From Bipolaris cookei (lineage: Eukaryota > Ascomycota > Dothideomycetes > Pleosporales > Pleosporaceae), in assembly GCA_002286855.1 (NCBI GenBank), contig NRSV01000043.1, forward strand, positions 186,001 to 250,000: a stretch of 64,000 bases of DNA, written 5' to 3'. Position numbers and translations under genes: made by a program. A model generated the notes under the pieces. The model saw only the letters and a list, made by a program, of their open reading frames with translations, did no database searches and had not been told where the DNA came from. The stretch's first letter is position 1. Every line of letters starts with the position of its first letter. Positions 45,216 to 55,500 of this stretch are shown in pieces.

Positions 45216-45475
45216 TTCTGCTAGATTGGTATGTGGTTTGGGATATGTGGGTGGTGGTTTTGATGGAGGGTCACGTCGCAAGTCGCATGTTCCAAAAGTT
45301 TTGGCGAACTTTCTGCCGCCTCAGCGCTAGTCTTATCGATAGGCGGACCCCCGAAACACGCCTGAGGCCACTGTGCAGTTGCGCCCATATGTACATACTG
45401 AGCGGCCCCTAGCTCACCAATTCAAACTTCCCACCACCCCCATATTGCGGCATTGAGATCAATTCACGTGCCGCC

Positions 45476-46909
45476 ATGGTGTCGCGTCGCAACAGAACTC
45501 TTCTATCCTTGGCAATCTTCCTTGGAGTGCTCGCTTGGAACGTGGCTGCTGCAGCCGTCAAGGGTGAGACGGGCATCCCAGTAGAGAACTTGACAGTTCA
45601 CGATATTGAGGAGCAGTTGCAGGTACGACATTCACCTCATGCGCTGACCTGCTCACCCATGTACCGAGAGCCATCATGATGCATCTCATCAAAACTCTAA
45701 CCAGCAACGATGCCCTCGTGTCGCATCCCTAGGCCAGCGCTGACACGCGTCGTTAGGAATGTCCCCTCGTGCAAGCTCTCAACCAGCACAAGGTGGCCTC
45801 CAACCCCACCACATCTTCCCTCACCGCCCAAATATTCGCCTTTCTCTTCCCTGGAAGCCCTGCAGTTAATTCCCTACTGGCAACTCTCTACATTTCTGGT
45901 CCCCCCAACTTCCTCCTTGCGCTATGTCCGCCCAACATCGACCCCTCGTCACTATCCGTCATGGTGGCATTCGCCGTCGGTGGCCTGCTGGGTGACACAC
46001 TCTTCCACCTGCTGCCAGAGATATTTCTCGGCGAAGACGAACCCGACTCTGTCAAGTTCGTCATGGTGGAGCCCAACAAAAACCTGCTGCTGGGCGCTGC
46101 CATTATGGTAGGCTTCATCACATTTGTGGCCATGGACAAGGGACTGCGCATTGCGACTGGAGGTGCAAGTGGACACGACCATTCGCATGGGCACTCGCAT
46201 GACAAGGTGGATGCTACTGCCAAGGCAACAGGAGTCTACGTCGACGGATCAAAAGACGCAGTCCGCGCTCGCAAGGGCGCTGTAGACAACAAAACTGCCA
46301 AAGCAAACGTACCACCAGAGACGGAGAAGGAAATCAACGCTAGTGTCAAGCTTGGTGGCTACCTCAATCTCATTGCAGACTTTACCCACAACATTACCGA
46401 CGGTCTCGCCCTCAGCTCTTCTTTCTACGCATCGCCTACAATCGGCGCTACGACCACTGTAGCTGTCTTCTTCCACGAGATTCCTCACGAGGTCGGCGAT
46501 TTTGCACTCCTGATTCAGTCTGGCTTCAGCAAGCGCGCGGCCATGGGTGCTCAATTTGTAACTGCTGTGGGTGCTTTCCTGGGAACCTGCATTGGTATTG
46601 CGGTACAAGAATTTGGCGGAAACTCTAGCTCTGCTGCCTCTACTAGCCCAGGCCTTTTGGGCACAAGTCTTCAATGGGGTGACATGTTGCTACCCTTCAC
46701 TGCCGGCACTTTCTTATATGTTGGTACTGTTGCTGTCATTCCTGAGTTGTTAGAGACTGGCCCCAACAAGGGTCAGGAATTGAGGAAGACCCTATTGCAG
46801 TTTTCTGCAATTTTCGCTGGCGCTGGCATCATGCTTTTGTAAGTCTCACCATTTCCAACGATGCTATCCTGAAACACACGCTGACTTGCCCAGGATATCT
46901 TGGGACTAG
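45476..46909 (+). CDS. ZIP-family zinc transporter, KE4/SLC39A7 type (Yke4-like)
   Basis: Three exons: 45476-45622, 45757-46838 and 46894-46909; introns 134 and 55 nt; 414 aa. Moves Zn2+ toward the cytosol, in this subfamily usually from the ER/secretory pathway. Signal-like N-terminus (LLSLAIFLGVLAWNVAAAA). Membrane segments include VMVAFAVGGLLGDTLFHLLP, LLLGAAIMVGFITFVAMDKG and the signature helix pair DFTHNITDGLALSSSF and FFHEIPHEVGDFALLIQSGF, which carries the HEXPHEXGD motif of the KE4/LIV-1 group. A His-rich loop GHDHSHGHSHD precedes it. The last exon is only 16 nt and adds ISWD. The ATG at 45476 lies in a good context (GCCGCCATGG). Confidence 0.94.
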
Positions 46910-47114
46910 TCTTACAGATGTATCTACTTAGCATCTGAGAGATCATCAAACTCTAGATTCCCAGTCCAAATTTGAACGACGTGTCTTCCAGGGTGAGCGT
47001 CTCGTATTTCCCAACATGTATGTATGCACCATGACTCGCTGGTCAGATAGAGGTGTTGCGTGTGCAATCCCTACAATCCGTAGAACCATTTTCACTATAT
47101 CTCACATCATATCA

Positions 47115-47354
47115 TTATACCCTCTGCGTCTTGCGACATCGGGCCCAGCCTAAAACGTCTCGCACATACATAGCGTGAACTTGGTCGAGTCTTTCGGACA
47201 CTTGTGTGGGCGACTTTGTGTCTTTGCTCGCAGCAGGTGCAGCCATCGCTTGAGTTGAGCTTGAGATGTCGTCAACCTAATACAAGATCAAGACACAAAA
47301 CATTTAACATAAGCTTTGTGGACGCACCGGATACGCCACAGGCATTTCGGGCAT
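47115..47354 (-). CDS. Small two-exon gene, 62-residue protein of unknown function
   Basis: Exons 47328-47354 and 47115-47276 are joined by a 51-nt intron (GTGCGT...GTATTAG). The frame is exact and ends with TAA. The product starts MPEMPVAYP, then VDDISSSTQAMAAPAASKD, and ends with a helix-like ERLDQVHAMYVRDVLGWARC and the basic tail RKTQRV. It is too short for usual ORF cut-offs. The intron length, splice sites and sensible protein composition argue that it is real; no family is recognised. It is convergent with the zinc transporter, with about 205 bp between stops. Confidence 0.55.
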
Positions 47355-48039
47355 TTTTACAGCCGTGATCAGAACTCTACTGAGCAGTGAGGTCAGCTCC
47401 AAGAGCGCCTAGTCTCGGCCGTCAGCACCATTCACTTCGGAGGCCAATACGGTTCAGCCAGTGCGTTGAGCTAGTGCGTTACCCCGGATTACATCCCGTC
47501 CGTATTTTCTGCCCAAGTCGAATCAAATCTCCCCCTGTGGCAGCACATGCGGCCACACTAACTTCGTACAAATGCCAAGCATCTTGGGTAAGATGACATC
47601 TTATGCTTGTTTAGGTAAGGTGAATCATGTCGAAGCCACTTCCTGCGTCGCACTTAGCGAACAAGCCAGGCTCTAGCACAAAGTGTACATTAGCGCCGCC
47701 GTCTTACCGCTTCAACGGGGACGAACTAGTTGCTTACTAGCCGCAGTTTCCTATCGTGCCTATGGGCCGCATGGCGGTTATGCCACTGTCAGATTTATGT
47801 CGGCCCTCTTCGTGCCGTGGTTGTCATCTTGTTGTTCACATTCCTTCTCCCTCCTCGTCTTAGAGGTTGCGATCCCACTGGTGTAGCACAGCAACTACAA
47901 AATACTTTGTTTCGCGCAAACGACAGACAGACTATACAGCAATTTACCTCCCCACATTCCAAAATCCTACTCATCTACAAGAGGGGCTCATGCTATAAAA
48001 GAGCAAGGACACAGAGGCACCATTCTCGACCAGAACGAT
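47355..48039. other. Intergenic region with promoter of the Cys-rich gene
   Basis: About 685 bp between divergent small genes. A TATAAAAG box lies at 47994-48001. No other feature recognised. Confidence 0.4.
47994..48001 (+). promoter_or_regulatory. TATA box of the Cys-rich protein gene
   Basis: TATAAAAG 39 bp upstream of the ATG at 48040; a canonical TATA sequence, though the short distance implies a very short leader. Confidence 0.5.
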
Positions 48040-48414
48040 ATGCGTTTCGCTACCGGCCCAACCCTGAAATACACACCCGTTTACCCACCATTCCTCCCAA
48101 CCCTCCTCATCTGCTCCTGCATCCTATTCTTCTTCTACCACCTCGTCCCCTCCTTCACCACCGCAACCGACGACATAGTCACCCTCCTCATCGACAGCCT
48201 CAACCTGCGTCCATCAGGAAGCAATGCCTGCGCAAAGGAAATCAGCACTGCACAATGCTGCAGCATCTTCCTTGCCGCCACGCCGTGCTTAGACGAATGC
48301 AGAAAACTTTATGTCGACCGCGAAACATTATCGCTCACCATCGCATATGACAATTGTGCAAGCCAATGCTTGGCTGAGTACCACTCTTCTTGTCCCAGCA
48401 GCATCGCTAGATAA
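48040..48414 (+). CDS. Small Cys-rich membrane-anchored or secreted protein
   Basis: Single exon, 124 aa. A hydrophobic segment near residues 18-38 (FLPTLLICSCILFFFYHLVP) acts as an uncleaved signal anchor or signal peptide. The remaining 85 residues hold eight cysteines in the order C, CC, C-X3-C, C, C, C (ACAKEISTAQCCSIF, CLDECRKLY, NCASQCLAEYHSSC), suggesting four disulfides. Such small Cys-rich ectodomains occur in fungal surface and effector proteins, but I recognise no family; the spacing is not the CFEM pattern. A canonical TATA box precedes it. Confidence 0.65.
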   Translation: MRFATGPTLKYTPVYPPFLPTLLICSCILFFFYHLVPSFTTATDDIVTLLIDSLNLRPSGSNACAKEISTAQCCSIFLAATPCLDECRKLYVDRETLSLTIAYDNCASQCLAEYHSSCPSSIAR

Positions 48415-49799
48415 AGCATCATGTACGGAAAGCTAGAAGGAAACACGCAACTCCTTCGCCCACAAGGAATCAAACTCCGCTTATGCTGGCCTTACAAAAA
48501 AATAAGACGTCACAATTCAGTCAGGCCCCCCTATATACAACACACGCAAAACGCACACACTCCCTCCCGGCAAATGAAAGTAGGGAGGGGGAAGGGGGCG
48601 GTGCAAAAATAGTGGGGGGACGCTTGCGCCGCACAGGCAAGACTGCGGCACAGCGCGTGCCCCGGTTAGCTCGGCACCTTCCCGTGTGGCTCGTGGCTGG
48701 GCGGTGCTGGGGAACGGTTATTAGCCAGAGAGAAGGAGCGTTGCTGGGGAAATGGAGGGATGGATGGGTATCGGAACTGTTGGTTAGATTGAGGATGGGT
48801 GGGGAAAATGAGAGGAGGTGGGAACAATGGGAACAATAGGAGGAAGGATTCGACAGGCTTCTTGGGACAAGGGAAGGTACATACTTGGGGTATGAGGTCA
48901 TAGATATGAGTTAGAACAAGGGTCATTTCTATAACGAAATTGAAAAAGTTTGAATGGGGGTTTCATTTGAGATTGGCATTGCTGGTATCTTTAATCTGGA
49001 TGTATGTAAGAATGAATTCCACGTGTCCTCCCATATGTGCGTTCTTTGAAGCGAAGCGAATTCTTTTGGCCTAGATGCTTGGAGGGTTGCTGGTGGATAG
49101 GAGATGTCCCGGGGATCATTGTTGTAGTATTTGGCGCTTAGTACTTGTGTATGAGAAGAGGGATTGTGTTATGAAGTAGCGCAAGATTGATATTGTGGGC
49201 AGTATTTTGAGGTCAGAAGCAAAGGAATGGGTTGAGTTATGTACTGTGCTATGATAATGGTGTTGGGGTTAGGCAGGTAGGGTGAAGACAGGTGGTGGTT
49301 GTAGAGTCTGGTGGTTGTTTTGCTTGTGTGATGTATACAGGGATATTAGCAGTTTCACTACGATCAATGGGTGCGGGGTTGTAAGTAGATCGGATGAGAT
49401 CATGGGTAATAGGTAGACTGGGGTGTCAGGTGTTGCGAAGGAGTGAGATCGATTGGCAACTACACTTCTCAATTACTGTTGAGATTGATTAGTAGCTCTG
49501 ACTTTCAATCGCTTCCGAGATCGCTAGAAGACCTTTCTTCTCTCACTCTTGGGATTCATTAGCGCATACATCTCTCTTCTACTGGGGGGTCTGATTGATA
49601 GCTATCCTTCACTACTTAAGACGGATCAGTAGCTTTACCTCTTTCTCGTAAGCCGATTTGACCGGACGGACAACCCTTCGTGAGCAGTCGGGAACACGGA
49701 TCAAAAGCTGGTTCTGCTCCATATGATTTAAGCTCCGCAATATAGAACGATGGAACCAGGCATACTACAGACGTGCAAGTAGATATACACGAAGCAAAA
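48415..49799. other. Gene-free stretch
   Basis: About 1.4 kb. The frames at 48483-48839 (right) and 48521-48901 (left) overlap and are motif-free. G-rich runs occur at 48580-48620. No terminal repeats or RNA gene found. Confidence 0.4.
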
Positions 49800-49829
49800 T
49801 CGATACTTTACTTGCAGAAAGTATTTGCG

Positions 49830-50327
49830 ATGAGTGAACCAGAACATATGTTTCGACTCATCGTGCAAATTGGTCTTGTCAACTTTAAGTTGATAAAGAC
49901 ACTACACGTCTGGGTGCCATAGATGGCTGATCTCTTTTCTTGGCTACAACTTCTCTACATATTAGCTGAGCAAGTAAGTGGGCTACGATATATTGAGCTT
50001 GGATGGGGCGCGGACCTTGAGGGAATATGGAGAAGGGGTTTGGGTGATAATTTAGACTTTTTGCGTGCTCTAGGGAAGATCCAAAAGCTGGAGAAACTAG
50101 TCATAAAAGGGTACTATGCGAAAAATTGGCTAGCATATTTGGATGAGAAAATGGGTGCGCGAGTGCAAGCTATATGTGGCCTGCCCTATCGCCAGGGATG
50201 TGAGGAGAGAGAGGAAGACCTAGTTGATTTGGAATTGGTGCATGAGACATTTGTACGCGAGATGAATGAGAAGAATCTACAGAGATTCAGGGAGTATCAG
50301 CAGGGAACAGAAGGTTTGATTCCATAA
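49830..50327 (+). pseudogene. C-terminal relic of an unknown gene with an internal stop
   Basis: The frame reads MSEPEHMFRLIVQIGLVNFK...TLHVWVP, then TAG at 49920-49922, then MADLFSWLQLLYILAEQVSG, LRYIELGWGADLEGIW and AYLDEKMGARVQAICGLP, to a stop at 50327. Continuity on both sides of the stop suggests a once longer protein. Style (leucine-rich repeat-like 'LRYIELGW') resembles the C-terminal part of fungal F-box-type hypothetical proteins, but this is a weak impression. If translation starts at 49923 it would give a 134-residue protein. Confidence 0.5.
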
Positions 50328-50334
50328 AGCATAT

Positions 50335-50710
50335 ATCACCCCGGGGCGGTGCAAATCCATGCGGAACTCTATATCTCATCCTTAAATTCTCCCTTTGAAA
50401 ATTCCGGTACCACAACCAGTAATGCCAGAGGGGCGTAATTCCACTCAACTTCAATTTCATTGCTAATCCAGTTAGTTACAGGCCTCGCAACTTCATGATA
50501 CTATTTTCCATCTTCTTGGGCTGTCCATTCGTTGAACCATGTAACACTCTGGAATATCTCGTTACTGACATAATAGCTGCGCTCAAAATCGGGAATCTGT
50601 TGCCCGGCTAAAGAAACGGTGTTTGCGCTTGCACCCATCCTCTCAGATTCTGCGAAGGGTTGCGCAAAGGTTGCCGATGCCTGATAACAGGATTGTCTTC
50701 GATGAGGACG
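50335..50710 (-). pseudogene. Second relic ORF, opposite strand
   Basis: Leftward frame: AQPFAESERMGASANTVSLA, GQQIPDFERSYYVSNEIFQS, WFNEWTAQEDGK, then TAG, then YHEVARPVTNWISNEIEVEW, NYAPLALLVVVPEFSKG and a stop near 50360. The residue pattern is clearly protein-like on both sides of the stop. Family unknown. It converges with the relic at 49830-50327. Confidence 0.45.
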
Positions 50711-50830
50711 CTATCTTCTGCCCATGCTGAGTTTATATACAACCAATGGTCATGAGTTCAAGAAGCTTCCAGCAACGCCTAGGGCATGACGTGCTCTCCG
50801 AGGGTTTCATCGAGGAACAATACACTAATT

Positions 50831-50880
50831 ACTCGTCCCACGGTGCCTAGTTCTGAAGAACTAGGCACCGTGGGACGAGT
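50831..50880. repeat. Perfect 23-bp inverted repeat with 4-nt loop
   Basis: The left arm 50831-50853 starts ACTCGTCCCACGG; the right arm 50858-50880 is its exact complement; the loop is TGAA. No coding frame makes use of it. It could fold into a stable hairpin in DNA or RNA. Confidence 0.95.
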
Positions 50881-51002
50881 AGAGACAATTTTGAAAGACT
50901 TACCTTCCAGGCCTTGTGTTTGCGGAAGCAGGGTAGTTTAATCGGCTGGTGCCTAAATTATTGTGGGATGGCGAGACAGCCGGTAAACAGATTATGAACT
51001 TA
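50881..51002. other. Short spacer before the MITE
   Basis: No feature recognised. Confidence 0.3.
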
Positions 51003-51295
51003 GGGCCTGTCCAGTTTCGCGACAGCAACACCACTAGCAAATACTAGCGTTGTTGTAAGTTATAACAGGGGCTGCTGTTGCTCAAGAGATGTAACAGGGT
51101 TTTGGCCCTCTAACACGCGTTTCACAACAACGGTAACCTCTTTAAGTAGGCGGTAAGTATGTTACGGCTGATATCGAATACCCCATGTTTTTCAACAACG
51201 CTACGCTCCAGTATATCGATAAAAGGTATAATGCTACAACAACGCTACGATTTTTTAGTGTTGTTGCTCTCGTGACTACGAAACTGAACAGACCC
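51003..51295. mobile_element. PIF/Harbinger-type (Tourist-like) MITE
   Basis: 293 bp flanked by TTA on both sides (51000-51002 and 51296-51298), the target duplication of Harbinger elements. Ends are inverted repeats: left GGGCCTGTCCAGTTTCG, right (reverse complement) GGGTCTGTTCAGTTTCG. Further matching inner blocks (GCAACA..ACTA, TAGCGTTGTTGTA) give about 65 bp of imperfect repeat at each end. No coding capacity. Confidence 0.85.
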
Positions 51296-51298
51296 TTA

Positions 51299-51774
51299 GG
51301 TGCTTACAGGCAACACAAGTTAGTGAGACCAACAAAACCTCCGGAAGTGGCTACTGTTGATGCTTCTAGATTCTAGCTATTATTATGCATTACATACACA
51401 GCTACATACACATCTGAGCACGCTACTGTAACCGCTACATGCCAAGAGCAGCTAGATCTTAGTATCCTGCTGCGAATGTCTTGACAATAATATTCTCCGC
51501 GCGGAATTAGTAGAACGACTAACAGCACGTCCAACGCTGCACCTTCTCTACTCGGAGGCGAGTATGCTTAAGGACCAACAGCTATAGGATACAGGTGCAT
51601 CAAGCCTGAGCTTTTACAGGTCCTGTGATGCGATTCCGAAAGTCTGGACGAAGAAGTGTCTCGTCACACAGCGTGTCTCTTCACCCAGGGACGCACCTTA
51701 TATATTATTTGGTCGGTTGATCACATACTCAACGGCCAAGTGCTTGCAAAATTTTAGGCGGTAGTGCTATCCCA
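51299..51774. other. Spacer between MITE and SDR gene
   Basis: 476 bp, no gene or repeat recognised. Confidence 0.35.
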
Positions 51775-52957
51775 TCATAGGTTAAACTTGGTCCGTACCA
51801 GCCTCTCGCTCAAATCCCAGAGCTTTTCAGCCTGATCTGGATCGGTTGCGTGTGGCATTGCGTCGCTCATTTGACAATCATCGAGGAATATTCCTTTCTC
51901 GTCTAATCAAATATCAGCGCTTAGCTTCTCATTCAGAAGGCCTGGGAGGGCTGCATACCATTCAAAGCTGGGTCTAGTGCTGCGACTAACACTGTTGCGG
52001 CGCCTTGGTCAAGATTCTTCGAGAATGTGCTCGCTTTTCCAATTGCCTCTATCTCTTCAGAACCAAGATCACGACTGATATTAGTCCATATTGCTATGCA
52101 TGTTAGAGAGAACTTCCGGATTGTTACAAAAATGAATACTTACTTCCTGGATGAACGGCGTAGCTTCTTACACCTTTGCTCCCAAGCTTCTTATTGATGC
52201 TTACGGAAAATAAAATGTTCGCAGTCTTCGACTGACCATATGCTGCAAATCCGTGGTATCCATTGCTGCTTGGAATCTGAGCAAACGCAGGAAAAACTGG
52301 CGCGTACCTTTCTTCTTCCGGTAGCTCCTCGTTACTTTTCTCTAAGTTGTAGTCTGAAAAACGAATGGGACTCAGGCGATGGCCAAGCGATGAAACATTG
52401 ACGACACGTGTTGCTCCCAAACTGGATGATGCAGCGGACTTTAGAAGTTGGGGTACGAGAAGGTTGGTGAATAGAAAGTGGCCGATATGGTTAGCACCAA
52501 ACTGTGCTTCGATGCCCTCCGCGGTTGTCTGAAGAGTCTTGGTCACAAGGCCCGCATTGTTGATGATCAAGTCCAGGCGATCGGTCAACTCTGAAACCTC
52601 TCTTGCCGCCTTCTTAACAGAGTCTTGCGACATCAAATCGAGAAGTACAAGTTTGGTTGCAGTTCCGGGGTAGGCATCTTGCAGGGCCTTGCGTACTTGC
52701 TCAAGCTTCGATTCGGTACGTGAGGCGAGTATCAAAAGGGCGGGTGCTTGAGAAGCGATCGAGAGAGTAATTGAAGATCCAATGCTTTCCGGAGATACAC
52801 CAGTGACCAATACTATCAACTGTTCAGTTGAATACCCAAATCAGTGTGAAAATCAAGCAAAACTACCGTTCTTCCCACGAATACGATCTGCAAAGGCTTT
52901 GGCAACCTCTAGCCCACCCGTTTCCTGGTTCCATTCCGGATGTGTCAAAGTCGCCAT
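51775..52957 (-). CDS. Short-chain dehydrogenase/reductase, retinol-dehydrogenase/WWOX-like
   Basis: Four exons: 52867-52957, 52144-52812, 51959-52093 and 51775-51902; introns 54, 50 and 56 nt; 340 aa. NAD(P)H-dependent oxidoreductase of the extended-tail SDR group. It starts MATLTHPEWNQETGGLEVAK. The cofactor motif VLVTGVSPESIGSS (TGxxxxxIG) is split by the first intron, and then come IINNAGL, VVNVSSLGHRLSP, the catalytic YGQSK pair and a C-terminal part LDPALN-DEKGIFLDDCQ followed by a helix (QAEKLWDLSERLV). The acceptor of intron 1 was chosen because only GATAG gives the motif GKNVLVTGVSP in frame. First member of a run of oxidoreductase genes to 62.4 kb. Confidence 0.92.
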
Positions 52958-53885
52958 GGCGGATAGTACTGTATAGATTTCCTGGCCTTCTTGAAACCGT
53001 GAATATGCTTCTTGAGATACGTGGATTATCTGATATGGGGGTTTGCGTTAACACGTATGCATGATATATTGAGTTCGTATTGCACTGCACCTAATTGCCG
53101 AGGCGAGATTCTCAGCTGCGATCTTCACTTACTATTCTCTCAGATCACCTGAGTCCTGCATAGACCATGCCTGCAGTTATATTTTGCCTAGCCATCCAGC
53201 ATTGTTTGGACCCATAAATCCCCGGGGTAAGTAGAATTGGGCTAACCACAACCTATGTCTACATTTCTGAAGACTGCAACCTAGATCGCAGACCTAAAAA
53301 AATGACTTTATTAACGCCAAGGATGCATCTTAGTTAGCATAGAGGACGATTGCAGACATGGCGTACAGTCGCTTTGCATTGTAGTAGTTTAACCGCAAGG
53401 ATTTTGCGCCTCAATTTGACAGCAAGGATTGTGTGGACTAGGATTGTTGAAGAGCATGTAGTAGATGCGGGGAAAGTCAGCGGGGAAGCTGGTGACGATG
53501 TGGGGCATGTACAACGCCTGGTTCGTAGACGGATCTACGTACCCGTGTGTAGGTATCATCCAGGCTCTTCTCGACGGAATCAACATACCGCGAATGAGCC
53601 TGCAGAGTGACGTGCTGTGCCCCATGTTCGCGTGGGTGTGCAGGTCATCGGAGGCATGTCGCCTGCACCTGAATCCAGGTATCAAGCTCACAGATCGGCA
53701 GATAGTACGCCTTCGGTAAGTGGCGGGCTGTTTTGCCCCGCGCTTTCATGAATGAGATTTACTTCTACATTGAGTACTGTGATCAGTTTTTTCGTATTCT
53801 TTCATTATTACATTCTGGGCGTGACATTTCTTTTCATTCTGAACGCCGGTCCGTGCAAGAGTAGACGAAAACAAACCACCGAAAA
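52958..53885. other. Shared upstream region of SDR and FAD monooxygenase
   Basis: About 930 bp between divergently transcribed genes, so it may be a bidirectional promoter. The frames at 53350-53719 have no motif. No clear inverted-repeat regulator site spotted. Confidence 0.4.
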
Positions 53886-55344
53886 ATGACTTCTTTAGAC
53901 ACAAACGGCAAGGGAAACCAGGCCAATGGCGCCGTTCCAAAAACAGGCATTAAAGTAATCATTGTCGGTGCAGGTATATACTAGCCAAGGATTCAAAAGA
54001 TGTCCACATTCTGAAAAATCCAATAGGTTTTGGTGGCCTCTCCACGGCCATAGAATGCATCCGTCATGGCCACACACCTGTAATCTATGAATCTTTCCCC
54101 TCTCTCAAGGTTCTTGGTGACATCATTACTTTCGGACCTAATGGGGGTCGCATCTTCGCACGCTGGAGCGACGGCCGCGTTGCGCGTGAAATGCGCAAGG
54201 TATCCATCGACTTGACCAATTATGGTTTCAACATCCACAAGTGGGATACCGGAGAGATAGTAGTCAACCAAAAGACGCCGCCGCGCAATGAAGAAGCGCC
54301 CAACTTTAACGGGCATAGGGGTGAGCTTCATGAAATTGTTTTTGAATATGCAAAAGAGATTGGTGTGGAAATCAACTTGGGACAAAAGATTGAGCATTAC
54401 TGGGAGGATGAGAAGGAAGCAGGCATTGTGCTCGTGGATGGAACAAGAGTGGCTGGCGACGTTGTAGTGGCAAGCGATGGTGTCAGAAGCAAAGCCAGAA
54501 CACTAGTGCTCGGATACGAAGACAAACCAAAGAGTAGTGGGTATGCGGTTTGGAGAGCATGGTTTTCAAACAAAGATATGGTTGCGGATCCGGAGACTAA
54601 GCAGTTTTGTGAGAATGGCGATACATTTAACGGCTGGATTGGTAGGTCTTTCTTTGTCCTTTGCAGCCATCGATCTAAGCGCGCGATAAGTGGTAGCAAC
54701 TGACACGGACATTAGGCCCAGACGTACACTTTCTCTTCAGTACCATAAAGAATGGTTCGGACTGCTGCTGGGTTTTAACCCACCGCGATTCGCATGACAT
54801 CAAGGAGTCCTGGTCATTCCCTGGCTATCTCAAAGATGTACGCACAGTCCTTGAAGGCTGGGACCCTATGTGCTGGAAAATCGTCTCTAAGACACCGGAA
54901 GAAAAACTGGTAGATTGGAAGCTCGTTTACCGGGACCCTCTGCCCAATTGGGTCTCTGGCTATGGGTCTGCACCCGGCCATGGTCGCATATGTCTATTAG
55001 GAGATGCCGCCCACCCATTTTTGCCGACGAGTGCACAAGGCGCAACCCAGGCGTTGGAGGACAGTATTACACTTGCAGTGCTGCTGAGGAAGACAGGTAA
55101 AGAGAATGTGAAAGGAGCATTGAAAGCATACCAAGATATACGGTATGAACGTGTGAAAGCGGTGCAGAAGACGGGGGAGACTACTAGAGATATGTGGCAT
55201 AAGACGGATTGGGAAAAGGTGAAGAAAGACCCTACTATCATACAGTTCCCAAGGGAGGACTGGGTATTCTTGCATGATGCGCAGAAGCATGCGGAAGAGG
55301 TAGGAGATGAGGCAATCAAGAAGGCTGGGAGCGTGGCTATGTAG
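53886..55344 (+). CDS. FAD-dependent monooxygenase, salicylate hydroxylase-like
   Basis: Three exons: 53886-53973, 54027-54641 and 54716-55344; introns 53 and 74 nt; 443 aa. Class A flavoprotein that would hydroxylate an aromatic or polyketide-like substrate with NAD(P)H and O2. Dinucleotide-binding motif VIIVGAGFGGLSTAI is split by intron 1. The middle DG motif is VASDGVRSKAR, and the FAD ribityl-binding motif is CLLGDAAHPFLPTSAQGATQ. The acidic C-terminal tail (QFPREDWVFLHDAQKHAEEV) is common in fungal relatives. No signal peptide or membrane helix. Divergent from the SDR and followed by a leftward transporter. Confidence 0.93.
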
Positions 55345-55500
55345 ATTGGGTCTAATTCCTGGCGAACGATCTTAAAGATAACATTACGTGTATTTTTCCA
55401 GAAAAATGAGCAGAAGATTCCGTAAACAATCGATACAAAGATGATACAGCTACATGCTCAGAAACAGACTCATAGACTGTTTTACCATCTATCAATGATC

